Shown: piece after piece, positions 6,943 through 16,130 of the stretch | How positions within the stretch are numbered: position 1 is the stretch's first letter | Layout: each line of letters starts with the position of its first letter | Source: Faecalibacillus faecis | GTDB taxonomy: Bacteria > Bacillota_I > Bacilli_A > Erysipelotrichales > Coprobacillaceae | DNA length: 32,863 bases | Direction: 5' to 3' | Assembly (NCBI RefSeq): GCF_003024675.1 | Contig: NZ_PYLP01000019.1 | Coordinates: 1-32,863 of the forward strand | The notes under the pieces: generated by a model | What the model was told of the DNA's origin: nothing | The model's database searches: none | The model's input: only the letters and a program-made list of their open reading frames with translations | Translations under genes and position numbers: made by a program

Positions 6943-8363
6943 TGATTCGGATTTTTAATAGAAAATATAGCGAAAAAACTATGTTATTAATAAGTGAAAT
7001 AATTATATCTTTTTTAGGATTACTTACTTTTCCTATTAAAGGAGAACAAGCATGGTTCATTGCTTTTTTTATTATTTCGCTGCTACAGTTAATTTTACAT
7101 ATTTTTTATTTATATAACTTTGAAAAGAAAATAATCTCTTTTCCTATTTTCTTTATTTTACTAAGTTATGTTTTTAATTTTGGGCATTTGCCAATAAAAG
7201 CTTTTGGTAAAGATTTTGGGAAAAATGTATTATTTCCGCTGTGGTATATAAAATTTGATATATATAAAAAGGCGGCTTTTTTTACATTACTTTCACAAAT
7301 GATGCTTGTTTTAGGAATTATATTTATTTATCGTTTTTTAGAAAAGAAAGGAAATATTACTTTATTCAATAAAGGAAAGAATATCTCTTTGAAAAAAATC
7401 AAGATTATTGGTCTTGTATGTGTGGGTATTGGAATTTTACCAACATTATATATTGATGTATCAAAATTCTTATTATTTATGCAAGGTGGATATTTAAATA
7501 CATTCAATTTACAAGTTCATGATTTTGTTGAAACAGTTGCAGATTTCTTCAATTTTGGAATTTTTGCCTTAGTAATTGGTTTTTCAAATGAAAAAAGAAA
7601 AGCAAATATTATATTTTTTGTAACAGTAGTTTATAAAGTTGTAATGATGTCTTGTGGTGGAAGAGGAGAAGCTATTGTTTTTTTATTAGGTCTATTTATT
7701 GTTTGGGAAAAATATGTGGTACATCTTTCAAAAAAACAAATTATTGCATTATGTTTTATTGGATATGCAGGACTTGTTTTATTAAACTTTATAGCTAGTG
7801 CTCGAAATATTACTTCTTTTAATATGAAAGAAATATTTGATATTTTTGTATATTCATTGAGTAATAACCAATTAATTGCAACCCTATCAGAATTTGGATC
7901 AACCTTTGCAACAGTTTGCTTCACAATTAAATCAAATCCATCACAAGCCTACGGTTTAAACTATATTCTACCGATTTTATTAGTTATTCCAAATATTGGT
8001 GGATTTAATAGTGGTGTTGTAGATAAAATGATTTTTACAAAACATATTTATACATATAAACAACCTATTGGAGGATCATACATTGCAGAACTATTTTATT
8101 CATATCATTGGTTTGGATGGCTATTTGCCTTTGTTTTAGGTATTTTGATTGGGTTTATAGCATATCAACTTGTTTATCAAAATAAACATAAAAATTATTT
8201 CTTATACTTATTATTTGCATATACAATGCCTTTACTATTCTTCTGGATAAGAGGATATTTTGGTGCTGTATATAGAACTTATATTTGGCATTGTGGATTT
8301 ACTTTAATAATTGTTTTCTTTATGAAATATTATCAAACAAAGAAGAAAGGACTGGTTAAATGA
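6942..8363 (+). CDS. wzy: Wzy-type polysaccharide repeat-unit polymerase
   Basis: This is a polytopic membrane protein of 473 residues with about 11-12 hydrophobic segments, alternating with short loops, a large non-hydrophobic loop around 330-360, and a basic C-terminus. The segment SEFGSTFATVCFTI (about 309-322) followed by SNPSQAYGLNYILPILLVIPNIGG is characteristic of the O-antigen polysaccharide polymerase (Wzy) family. RGEAIVFLLGLF near 235 also fits. Such proteins join lipid-linked repeat units on the outer face of the membrane after Wzx flipping. Very AT-rich codon use is usual for this class. It is the only obvious polymerase in the window although there are two flippases. It starts in a TAATG overlap and ends in an ATGA overlap. 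Confidence 0.85.
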   Translation: MIRIFNRKYSEKTMLLISEIIISFLGLLTFPIKGEQAWFIAFFIISLLQLILHIFYLYNFEKKIISFPIFFILLSYVFNFGHLPIKAFGKDFGKNVLFPLWYIKFDIYKKAAFFTLLSQMMLVLGIIFIYRFLEKKGNITLFNKGKNISLKKIKIIGLVCVGIGILPTLYIDVSKFLLFMQGGYLNTFNLQVHDFVETVADFFNFGIFALVIGFSNEKRKANIIFFVTVVYKVVMMSCGGRGEAIVFLLGLFIVWEKYVVHLSKKQIIALCFIGYAGLVLLNFIASARNITSFNMKEIFDIFVYSLSNNQLIATLSEFGSTFATVCFTIKSNPSQAYGLNYILPILLVIPNIGGFNSGVVDKMIFTKHIYTYKQPIGGSYIAELFYSYHWFGWLFAFVLGILIGFIAYQLVYQNKHKNYFLYLLFAYTMPLLFFWIRGYFGAVYRTYIWHCGFTLIIVFFMKYYQTKKKGLVK

Positions 8364-9316
8364 AACAATTAAGTATTATTGTTCCAATATATAATACTGA
8401 AAAGTATTTAAGAAAATGCGTGGATTCTTTATTAGAACAAGATTTGGATGATTATGAAATTCTTCTAATAAACGATTCTTCTCCAGATTCTTCAATAGAT
8501 ATAATGAAAGAATATGAAGAAAAATTTCCAAATATTATTCGTATTTTTTCAAAAGAAAATGGTGGATTAGGAGATACACGTAATTTTGGAATCCCATATG
8601 CAAAAGGAAAATATGTCACATTTGTTGATAGTGATGATTATATAAAAGAAAATTCATTAAATAGATTATGTACAAAAATGGATAATGAAGATTTAGATAT
8701 TCTTGTATATGATTTTGTAAAGGAATACGACAATGTTGATTTTATTCATGAACAAGCAATGGAAATTATAGATGATAAACATTATGTTTTATCAACACCA
8801 AATGCTTGTAATAAAATGTTTAAAACAAGTATATTTCAAGAAAACGGTGTACGCTTTCCAACAAAGATATGGTATGAAGATTTAGCGGTAATACCTGGTT
8901 TAGTTAAATATACAAAAAAAATTGGATATATTCATGAAGGAATATATTATTATCAATTTAGAAGTCAATCTATTATGAATCAAGTTAAATATAACCCTAA
9001 AATGTTAGAAATGATCAACTCTATCAATAATTTATCACCATATTTGGATGAATATCCACTTGAATTAGAATTTTTATCTTTGCATCATTTATTTTATGGA
9101 AGTAGTTTAAGATTATTACCATTTAAAAAATATGATGAGTTAGAAACTTGTTTAAAAACTCATGAAAATAATTTTCCTAATTGGGATAAAAATCCATACT
9201 ATAATGCGAAACCAAAATTATATAAATTATTTTGTATGTGTTTGAAAAAAAGGAGATTTTTATGTTGTAGATTATTAATGTGGACTAGAAAAATAATTTC
9301 AAGGAGAAAAAGTTAA
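8360..9316 (+). CDS. Family 2 glycosyltransferase, first of a tandem pair
   Basis: This is a GT-A inverting transferase with the standard N-terminal pattern: LSIIVPIYNTEKYLRKCVDSLL, then NDSSPDSS near residue 38, ENGGLGDTRNFGI near 70 and FVDSDDYI near 91 (the DXD metal site). WYEDLAVIPGLV near 172 provides the acceptor-side acidic motif. The C-terminal 100 residues, with YNPKMLE and SLRLLPFKK, are shared with the next gene, which has exactly the same length (318 residues). The ATG lies in an ATGA overlap with wzy. The donor and acceptor cannot be read from the sequence. It resembles EpsJ/CpsI-type enzymes of capsule loci. Confidence 0.87.
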   Translation: MKQLSIIVPIYNTEKYLRKCVDSLLEQDLDDYEILLINDSSPDSSIDIMKEYEEKFPNIIRIFSKENGGLGDTRNFGIPYAKGKYVTFVDSDDYIKENSLNRLCTKMDNEDLDILVYDFVKEYDNVDFIHEQAMEIIDDKHYVLSTPNACNKMFKTSIFQENGVRFPTKIWYEDLAVIPGLVKYTKKIGYIHEGIYYYQFRSQSIMNQVKYNPKMLEMINSINNLSPYLDEYPLELEFLSLHHLFYGSSLRLLPFKKYDELETCLKTHENNFPNWDKNPYYNAKPKLYKLFCMCLKKRRFLCCRLLMWTRKIISRRKS

Positions 9317-10272
9317 TGTTTTCTATAATAATACCAATATATAATGTTTCAAAATATTTACCGGATTGTTTAGATTCCATTGTTAATCAAACTTATAAAG
9401 GTAATTTAGAAGTGTTTTTAGTTAATGATGGATCAACTGATGATTCGGGTGAAATTGCTCAACAATATGAAAAAAAATATCCACATATATTTAAATATTT
9501 AGTAAAAGAAAATGGTGGCTTAAGCGATGCAAGAAACTTTGCAATTCCATACGTTCATAATGATTATGTTTTCTTTATTGATAGTGATGATTATATTCAA
9601 CCAAATACACTTGAAACTATTGCAAATGTAATTAATAACTATTCACCAGATTTGATTATTTTTGATTATATTAAACAATGGGAAGATAAAGGAATTTTAG
9701 ATAAAATACTAGAAGGTAATAGTAGACTAATTACTAATAAAGAGTATTTACTAGCCAATCCGGCAGCATGGAATAAAATTATTAAGACAACAATTTTAAA
9801 AGAAAATAAAATACTTTATCCAAAAGGATTATGGTATGAAGATAGAGCAACGACAGGACAATATATTAATTTCTGTAAAAAGATTTATTACGTGAGTGAA
9901 GGATTTTATACCTATAGACAAAGAGATAATTCGATTATGAAGCAAAATAGTTATAATCCAAAAATGTTAGATATTTGTCAGGCTATGAAAATGTTTGATC
10001 GTCAAGTAGATGATCATGAATATAAAAGTGAAAAAGAATATTTATTTATTAGCAATTTGTTATTCCAAAATTCATTACGTCTTTTACCATTAAAAAAGAA
10101 TAAAGAAATGAAGGAATGTTATGATATTTTAGAAAAAAAATATCCTAATTGGAAACAAAATGTATATTATCAAAAGCAATCAAAAGGATATAAGATTTTA
10201 TGTCTTTTGATTAGTAAGAGATTGTACTTTATATCACGCATATTAATTAAATATAAAATGAAAGGAGCTTAA
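9316..10272 (+). CDS. Family 2 glycosyltransferase, second of a tandem pair
   Basis: This is a GT2 transferase of 318 residues closely patterned on its upstream neighbour: FSIIIPIYNVSKYLPDCLDSIV, NDGSTDDSGE near 37, ENGGLSDARNFAI near 70, FIDSDDYI near 92, LWYEDRATTGQYI near 172, YNPKMLD and SLRLLPLKK towards the end. Equal length, shared C-terminal motifs and adjacency indicate an old tandem duplication. The duplicates have diverged substantially, so they probably act on different linkages rather than being redundant. Its ATG overlaps the preceding stop in a TAATG, with AAGGAG upstream. Confidence 0.87.
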   Translation: MFSIIIPIYNVSKYLPDCLDSIVNQTYKGNLEVFLVNDGSTDDSGEIAQQYEKKYPHIFKYLVKENGGLSDARNFAIPYVHNDYVFFIDSDDYIQPNTLETIANVINNYSPDLIIFDYIKQWEDKGILDKILEGNSRLITNKEYLLANPAAWNKIIKTTILKENKILYPKGLWYEDRATTGQYINFCKKIYYVSEGFYTYRQRDNSIMKQNSYNPKMLDICQAMKMFDRQVDDHEYKSEKEYLFISNLLFQNSLRLLPLKKNKEMKECYDILEKKYPNWKQNVYYQKQSKGYKILCLLISKRLYFISRILIKYKMKGA

Positions 10273-10275
10273 TGG

Positions 10276-11178
10276 ATGAATAATGATGTTATAGCAATTA
10301 TTGTTACATATAATCGTAAAGAATTACTTAAAGAATCTATAGAAGCATTATTACAACAAACATATAAAAATTTTGATATTTTAGTTATTGATAATGCAAG
10401 TACTGATGGTACTTATGAAACAATTAGCTCTTATATAGATAATAATCAAATTAAATATCAAAATACAGGTGCTAATTTAGGGGGAGCTGGTGGATTCCAG
10501 TTTGGAATAAAAAAAGCTGTAAATGATGGTTATGAAAAATTATGGATTATGGATGATGATACAATTCCTACACCATCAGCGTTAGAAGAATTAATGAATG
10601 CAGATCATATTTTAAATGGCGAATATGGTTTTTTATGTAGTCACGTAGAATGGAAAGATGGTAATCCATGTGCAATGAATGTTCCAAATGTATCCAATGA
10701 ATGGATCAACAATACACAACTTATTCAAGAAGGATTATTACGAGTTAAACAATGTTCTTTTGTATCATGCTTTTTTACAAAAGATTCTGTAAAGAAAGTA
10801 GGATTACCAATTAAAGAATTCTTTGTTTGGGGTGATGATGCAGAATATACAAAAAGATTAAGCGATTATTTACCAAGCTATTTTGTTTCTAAAAGTATAG
10901 TGGTTCATAAGATGCATAGTAATATTCCAACAGATATTTCTCAAGATCATCCAGATCGCTTGTTTAGATACCAATTTTCATATAGAAATATGTACTATGT
11001 AAATAAACAACAAGGAAATAAGCTTTCAATGTTACTTTATTATTATGGTGTATTTTTAGATACAAAGAAGATTTTAAAAAGTAAACAGTCAGGAAAATGG
11101 AAAAAATTAAAAATTATGTATAAGAGTGTAAGAAAAGGTAAAAAATTCCATCCTCAAATTGAATATATAGATAAATAG
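10276..11178 (+). CDS. Galactofuranosyltransferase-like GT2 (GlfT group)
   Basis: The N-terminus VIAIIVTYNRKELLKESIEALLQQT is GT2-like. It is followed by DNASTDGT, then NLGGAGGFQFG near residue 70 and WIMDDDTIPTPSAL near 93. The combination NLGGAGGF plus W-x-MDDD is a hallmark of the GlfT/rhamnosyltransferase-like subgroup that includes galactofuranosyltransferases. FFVWGDDAEYTKRL near 182 matches the subgroup's WGDD/E acceptor motif. UDP-galactopyranose mutase (13528-14664) lies a few genes downstream, so I infer transfer of galactofuranose from UDP-Galf. A rhamnosyltransferase is the main alternative, but no dTDP-rhamnose genes are in the window. Size is 300 residues. The ATG at 10276 follows GGAGC a few bases upstream. 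Confidence 0.83.
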   Translation: MNNDVIAIIVTYNRKELLKESIEALLQQTYKNFDILVIDNASTDGTYETISSYIDNNQIKYQNTGANLGGAGGFQFGIKKAVNDGYEKLWIMDDDTIPTPSALEELMNADHILNGEYGFLCSHVEWKDGNPCAMNVPNVSNEWINNTQLIQEGLLRVKQCSFVSCFFTKDSVKKVGLPIKEFFVWGDDAEYTKRLSDYLPSYFVSKSIVVHKMHSNIPTDISQDHPDRLFRYQFSYRNMYYVNKQQGNKLSMLLYYYGVFLDTKKILKSKQSGKWKKLKIMYKSVRKGKKFHPQIEYIDK

Positions 11179-11190
11179 GAGAAAGAAAAT

Positions 11191-12624
11191 ATGAAAAAAA
11201 AGATGACAATTAATTATATTTTTAATTTGGCATATCAAATATTAATTATCATTCTTCCATTAATAACAACTCCTTATGTTTCAAGAATATTGGGTCCAGA
11301 TGGAATAGGTGCCTATAGTTATACAGCATCTATAACAACTTATTTTATCCTTTTTGGTTGTATTGGTTTGAATTTATACGGGCAAAGAGAAGTTGCATAT
11401 CATCAATCAGATAAGATAGCAATAAGTAAAACATTTTTTGAAATTTTACTGTTAAAAATAGGGACAATGGCAATTAGTATATGTGTCTTTATTTTTACAG
11501 TACAAATGATGAATCAATATAAACTTTTATTTTATATTCAATTATTAGATTTAATAGCGAACATGTTGGATATTACTTATTTTTATCAAGGAATTGAAGA
11601 ATTCAAAGTAATTGTTATTAGAAATGTATTGATAAAAATAATTGGTATAATATGTATTTTTACTTTTGTAAAAACAAAAGTAGACTTATCTTTATATGTT
11701 TTTATTTATTCAGGAACGTTATTGTTAGGAAATTTATCAATGTGGCTTACAATAAATAAACATATTACGAGAGTACCTTTTAAAGAATTAAAAATTATAA
11801 AACATTTAAAACCAACACTTATTCTATTTTTTCCACAAATAGCTATTTCAATCTATACTGTTTTAGATAAGTTAATGATTGGGTTAATAACTAATAATAC
11901 AACACAAATTGGATATTATGAACAGGCACAAAAAATCATAAAATTATCGCTAACAGTTGTTACATCTTTAAGTACGGTTATGCTCCCAAGAATAGCTCAT
12001 TTATATGCTAATGATGATCAAGAAAAAATTATTGATTACACAAAAAAATCATTACAATATACATTAGCTATTTCTTGTCCAATAATGTTTGGAATCATGG
12101 GTATTGCTACAAATTTAATACCCTGGTTTTTAGGAGATGAATTTATACCTTCAATAAATATTTTGTTTGTAACTTCACCAATTCTTGTCTTTATTGGAAT
12201 AAGTAATATTGTTGGATTTCAATATCTAATACCTACACAAAGACAAAAAATATATACTTTATCAACAATATTAGGATCAGTTGTCAATCTTTGTTTAAAC
12301 TGTATTCTAATTCCATATTTACTTTCTTTTGGGGCTGCAATAGCTTCGGTTGCTGCAGAATTAAGTGTTGATTTATTTCAATTAGTATGTATAAGAAAAG
12401 AAATAAATTTTGTAGATGTAATAAAAAAATCAAAATCTTATTTCATAGCTTCGTTTGTAATGTTTATTGGAATTTATTTATTGTCAAAATATTTGTATCC
12501 TTCAGTAATGATGACCGCAATCTTAATAGCAATAGGAGGTATTATCTATCTAGTTATGTTACTTATATTAAGAGATGAGTTATTATTTGGAACAGTAAAG
12601 AAAATTTTAAAAAGGAGATCATAA
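11191..12624 (+). CDS. wzx: Wzx-type oligosaccharide flippase 1
   Basis: This membrane protein has 477 residues and about 12-14 transmembrane helices of the MVF/PST superfamily. The N-terminus (KKMTINYIFNLAYQILIIILPLITTPYVSRILGPDGIGAYSY region) has the family signature P-L-x-T-P-Y-x-x-R-x-L-G. The YYEQAQKI segment near 247 and TVMLPRIAHLYA near 265 also fit. It moves undecaprenyl-diphosphate-linked repeat units across the membrane for Wzy. It sits between the galactofuranosyltransferase and the GT14 enzyme. The ribosome site is AGGAGA. A second, unrelated-looking flippase lies at 26487-27764. Confidence 0.9.
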   Translation: MKKKMTINYIFNLAYQILIIILPLITTPYVSRILGPDGIGAYSYTASITTYFILFGCIGLNLYGQREVAYHQSDKIAISKTFFEILLLKIGTMAISICVFIFTVQMMNQYKLLFYIQLLDLIANMLDITYFYQGIEEFKVIVIRNVLIKIIGIICIFTFVKTKVDLSLYVFIYSGTLLLGNLSMWLTINKHITRVPFKELKIIKHLKPTLILFFPQIAISIYTVLDKLMIGLITNNTTQIGYYEQAQKIIKLSLTVVTSLSTVMLPRIAHLYANDDQEKIIDYTKKSLQYTLAISCPIMFGIMGIATNLIPWFLGDEFIPSINILFVTSPILVFIGISNIVGFQYLIPTQRQKIYTLSTILGSVVNLCLNCILIPYLLSFGAAIASVAAELSVDLFQLVCIRKEINFVDVIKKSKSYFIASFVMFIGIYLLSKYLYPSVMMTAILIAIGGIIYLVMLLILRDELLFGTVKKILKRRS

Positions 12625-13524
12625 ATGAGACATGCAATATTAATAACAACACATGATAATGTGGAAATATCAAAAAATTTATTGTCTTTGTATGATGATA
12701 AAAATATTGATTTTTATTTTTTAATTGATAAAAAAGCAAAATCTTATAATGAAGAGGTATTAAAGGATATATGTAAAAAATCTAGTGTATATTTTGTTCC
12801 AAAAATTAATATTTATTGGGGATCATTTTCACAAATACAAGCAGAGTATATATTATTAGAAAATGCTGTAAAGAAATCATATGATTATTATCATTTGATT
12901 TCTGGATGTGATATACCTTTATATACAAAAAATGAATTCTTTGATTTTTTTGAACAAAATAAAGGAAAAGAATTTGTTGAATATAGTCCAAAAGAAATAG
13001 CTGAAAAAAATAAAGTACAAGATCGAGTTAAATATTATTATGTTTTTATGGAATCTGTTAGAGAAAAATCAGCAATCAAGAGAAAGCCTAAGACTTTTTT
13101 AAGAGAATTCTTTTTGAAACTACAAAAATTATTAAAGATTGATAGAACTAAAGGGAAAGAATTCCAATATGGTTCAAATTGGTTTGATATAACTGACGAT
13201 TTTGCTAAATACATATTAAAAAATAAACCATGGGTTATTAAACATTTTAAGAAAACATGTTGTGCAGATGAACTATTCTTACAAACATTACTTTTTAACT
13301 CTCCTTTTTATTCAAATAATTATTATTGTTTAAATGAAAAAAATAGAATACTTCAAAGAAATAGATATACTGATTGGACAAGAGGACAACCATATACATT
13401 TAAAAAAGAAGATTATAATGAAATAATTAATATTAAGGAATCATTGTTTATAAGAAAATTTAATTATAAAAATGATGCCGAAATAGTTAATAAATTATTT
13501 GATTGGTTAAGAAAGAAGGGATAA
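12625..13524 (+). CDS. GT14-family (core-2/I-branching-like) glycosyltransferase
   Basis: The sequence pattern is that of bacterial GT14 beta-1,6-N-acetylglucosaminyl/xylosyltransferase-like proteins. It begins RHAILITTHDNVEISKNLL, followed by DFYFLIDKKAKS, then IYWGSFSQIQAEYILLENA near residue 67 and YDYYHLISGCDIPLYTKNEF near 95. FEYGSNWFDIT-like sequence (QYGSNWFDIT) follows near 179 and CCADELFLQTLLFNS near 213, which supplies the acidic catalytic region. In bacteria these enzymes decorate capsule or EPS chains, often as branching enzymes. The 299-residue length is normal. The ATG directly abuts the previous stop, with AAGGAG upstream. The sugar transferred is unknown. Confidence 0.85.
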   Translation: MRHAILITTHDNVEISKNLLSLYDDKNIDFYFLIDKKAKSYNEEVLKDICKKSSVYFVPKINIYWGSFSQIQAEYILLENAVKKSYDYYHLISGCDIPLYTKNEFFDFFEQNKGKEFVEYSPKEIAEKNKVQDRVKYYYVFMESVREKSAIKRKPKTFLREFFLKLQKLLKIDRTKGKEFQYGSNWFDITDDFAKYILKNKPWVIKHFKKTCCADELFLQTLLFNSPFYSNNYYCLNEKNRILQRNRYTDWTRGQPYTFKKEDYNEIINIKESLFIRKFNYKNDAEIVNKLFDWLRKKG

Positions 13525-13527
13525 GAG

Positions 13528-14664
13528 ATGAAATATGATTACTTAGTAGTTGGTTCGGGATTGTTTGGTGCAATCTTTGCTCATGAAGCAACAAAAAAAG
13601 GAAAAAAAGTATTAGTAGTAGATAAAAGATCTAATATCGCAGGGAATATCTATACAAAAGAAGTAGAAGGAATTAATGTGCATGAATATGGGGCACATAT
13701 CTTCCATACAAACAATAAGAAAGTATGGCAATATGTAAATCAATTTGCTGAATTCAATAGATTTACAAATTCACCAGTAGCAAACTACAAAGGTGAACTT
13801 TATAGTTTACCTTTCAATATGTACACATTTAATAAAATGTGGGGTGTTGTTACACCAGAAGAAGCAACAAAGAAAATTGAAGAACAAAGAAAAGAAATTA
13901 CACATGAACCTACTAATTTAGAAGAACAAGCAATCTCTTTAGTAGGTAGAGATATCTATGAAAAACTAATTAAAGGTTATACTGAAAAACAATGGGGTAG
14001 AGATTGTAAAGATTTACCATCATTTATTATCAAAAGATTACCAGTAAGATTAACTTTTGATAATAACTATTTCAATGCGTTATATCAAGGTATTCCAGTT
14101 GGTGGATATACAAAAATGGTAGAAAATATGTTAGAAGGTATTGAAGTAAGATTAAATACTGATTATTTAGAAAATAAAGAAGAACTTGATCAATTAGCTG
14201 ATAAGGTTGTATATACTGGACCAATTGATGCTTATTTCAATTATCAATTAGGAACATTAGAATATCGATCAGTAAGATTTGAAACTGAGTTATTAGATAT
14301 TCCTAACTTCCAAGGTAACGCAGCAGTCAACTATACAGATAGAGAAACACCATGGACAAGGATTATTGAACATAAATGGTTTGAATTTGGAAAAGACAAA
14401 GATGGAAATGATATTGATAAAACAGTAATTTCAAGAGAATATAGCTCAGAATGGAAACCTGGAGATGAACCATATTATCCAGTAAACGATGAAAGAAACA
14501 ACAAATTATATGCTAAGTATAAAGAGTTAGCTGATCAAAATGGAAAAGTTATCTTTGGTGGAAGACTTGGAATGTATAAATATTTTGATATGGATGCAGT
14601 TATTGCGGAAGCTTTAAATTGTGTTAAAGAAAATTTGGGAGAGCAATATGATAGAGATAAATAA
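13528..14664 (+). CDS. glf: UDP-galactopyranose mutase
   Basis: This flavoenzyme interconverts UDP-galactopyranose and UDP-galactofuranose in the cytoplasm, supplying Galf. The FAD-binding start YDYLVVGSGLFGAIFAHEA (about 3-21) is followed by VVDKRSNIAGNIY and HEYGAHIFHTNNKKVW near 52-67. YTEKQWGRD near 150 is the substrate-site segment, and EHKWFE, TVISREYS and GRLGMYKYFDMD near 345 are all standard for Glf. The 378-residue length is typical. The matching GlfT-like transferase is at 10276-11178. Codon use looks more regular than in the neighbouring membrane genes, as expected for a conserved enzyme. Confidence 0.96.
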   Translation: MKYDYLVVGSGLFGAIFAHEATKKGKKVLVVDKRSNIAGNIYTKEVEGINVHEYGAHIFHTNNKKVWQYVNQFAEFNRFTNSPVANYKGELYSLPFNMYTFNKMWGVVTPEEATKKIEEQRKEITHEPTNLEEQAISLVGRDIYEKLIKGYTEKQWGRDCKDLPSFIIKRLPVRLTFDNNYFNALYQGIPVGGYTKMVENMLEGIEVRLNTDYLENKEELDQLADKVVYTGPIDAYFNYQLGTLEYRSVRFETELLDIPNFQGNAAVNYTDRETPWTRIIEHKWFEFGKDKDGNDIDKTVISREYSSEWKPGDEPYYPVNDERNNKLYAKYKELADQNGKVIFGGRLGMYKYFDMDAVIAEALNCVKENLGEQYDRDK

Positions 14665-16114
14665 AGGAAAAATCTTAAATTTATCGTTATTATATTTAGA
14701 ATTGCCTATTGCTTTATTTTTCTTATTTTGGTGTAAGTGGTATATCTCTATAGCTGGTATTTTAATAATAGGATATATTCATTTTTTTCAAAGTAAAGCG
14801 AATTTTAAAAAAACTAATAATACAATTAAAATAAATAAGAAATATCTATTTCTTGTTTTGTTTATTATTTTAATATGGTGTATTTTAGGTGGGCAAGGAA
14901 ACCTTTATTATCAATCATCTGATTGGGGTTGTAGAAACGCTATTTATAAAAAAATGATTTTTGGAACAGCACCGTATTATTTTGAAGATGGTTCGTTTTT
15001 GTCTTATTACATTGGGCATTGGATAGTACCGTCGACTATCAGTAAAATCTTTATTTTTCTTGGTTTATCTAAATCTATAGTATGGCATATTGGAAATATT
15101 ATTTTGCTTTTATGGACAGCGTTAGGAATATCGTTAAGCTTTTTTCTTGTTGCATTCTATACAAAAGCAGATAAAACATTTAAAATATTTTTAGCATTAT
15201 TAATATTTATATTATTTAGTGGTTTGGATGTAATCGGACTACTTATAAGAAATACAGGATTTTCTAATCATATCGAACCATGGAACATTTATTATCAATT
15301 TAGTTCACAAACAACACAATTATTTTGGGTATTTAATCAAGCAATTCCAGTTTGGGTAGGAACATTATTATTTTTACAAACGGATCACATAAAGTTTGAT
15401 GTATTTATTGGAGCGTTATTAATATTATTTTCACCATTACCAATATTTGGTTGTTTTGCCTTGATTTTATTTAAAATTTTATTTAATTATATTTTGAAAA
15501 AAGATATAACAAGATTATTTAAAGAAGGTTTTTCAATAGTTAATATATTATCTTTAGTCATCGCATTACCTTTATTTTTATTCATTTTTTCGAATACAAG
15601 ATCTTCGGGAACTGCAGGTGTTTTATTTAATTTAAACATTGGAGGCGATTCATGGTATAATTGGTTTATGTTGATTGTATTTTTAATTGTTGAAGTCTAT
15701 ATTTATCTTTTATTTGTTTACAAAAATAATAAAAAGAATTACCTGTTTTATGCAATTGCGATTACATTACCTTTTATTGCAGCATTTCGATTTGGAACAT
15801 CAAATGATTTTGAAATGCGAGCTTCAATCCCACTTTTAACATGTTTAATGTTATTAGTAATAAAAGAAGTTTTAGGTAATATTGACTATAAAAATAAGCG
15901 GTTAATTATTCAAAGACGCATTGTTCCACTTATATTTTGTTTATTGATTGGTGCTGTGACACCTTTTGTAGAATTCTATAGAGGTTATTCAGAAGTAAGA
16001 ACTAATCACAAGATAAACTTAACAGATGAAAGTGTAACTTTACATAAAGATAGTATCAATTTTGTATCCCCAAATTATAAAGATACAAAATTTGCTAAAT
16101 ATATAGGAAAGTAA
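14648..16114 (+). CDS. Polytopic membrane protein of unknown function, possibly GT-C type
   Basis: About 488 residues with roughly 11-12 hydrophobic segments. After the second or third membrane helix comes an outside-type loop with YQSSDWGCRNAIYKKMIFG (about 83-101), whose Asp after a helix recalls the catalytic acidic residue of GT-C transferases. I do not recognise the family with certainty. An open frame extends to GTG 14621, but I chose ATG 14648: GGGAGAG (14637-14643) precedes it, and the nine extra residues would overlap glf further. Even so it overlaps glf by 17 bases. In this position it could be a polymerase-like or polyprenyl-phosphate-sugar-dependent transferase for the second half of the cluster. 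Sequence is very AT-rich. Confidence 0.7.
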   Translation: MIEINKGKILNLSLLYLELPIALFFLFWCKWYISIAGILIIGYIHFFQSKANFKKTNNTIKINKKYLFLVLFIILIWCILGGQGNLYYQSSDWGCRNAIYKKMIFGTAPYYFEDGSFLSYYIGHWIVPSTISKIFIFLGLSKSIVWHIGNIILLLWTALGISLSFFLVAFYTKADKTFKIFLALLIFILFSGLDVIGLLIRNTGFSNHIEPWNIYYQFSSQTTQLFWVFNQAIPVWVGTLLFLQTDHIKFDVFIGALLILFSPLPIFGCFALILFKILFNYILKKDITRLFKEGFSIVNILSLVIALPLFLFIFSNTRSSGTAGVLFNLNIGGDSWYNWFMLIVFLIVEVYIYLLFVYKNNKKNYLFYAIAITLPFIAAFRFGTSNDFEMRASIPLLTCLMLLVIKEVLGNIDYKNKRLIIQRRIVPLIFCLLIGAVTPFVEFYRGYSEVRTNHKINLTDESVTLHKDSINFVSPNYKDTKFAKYIGK

Positions 16115-16130
16115 AAATGAGGAAGAGAAT

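Noticed and set aside
12387-12578. Short + strand open frame inside the first flippase gene
   Set aside because: It is a frame shadow fully inside a well-supported membrane-protein gene, with no ribosome site.
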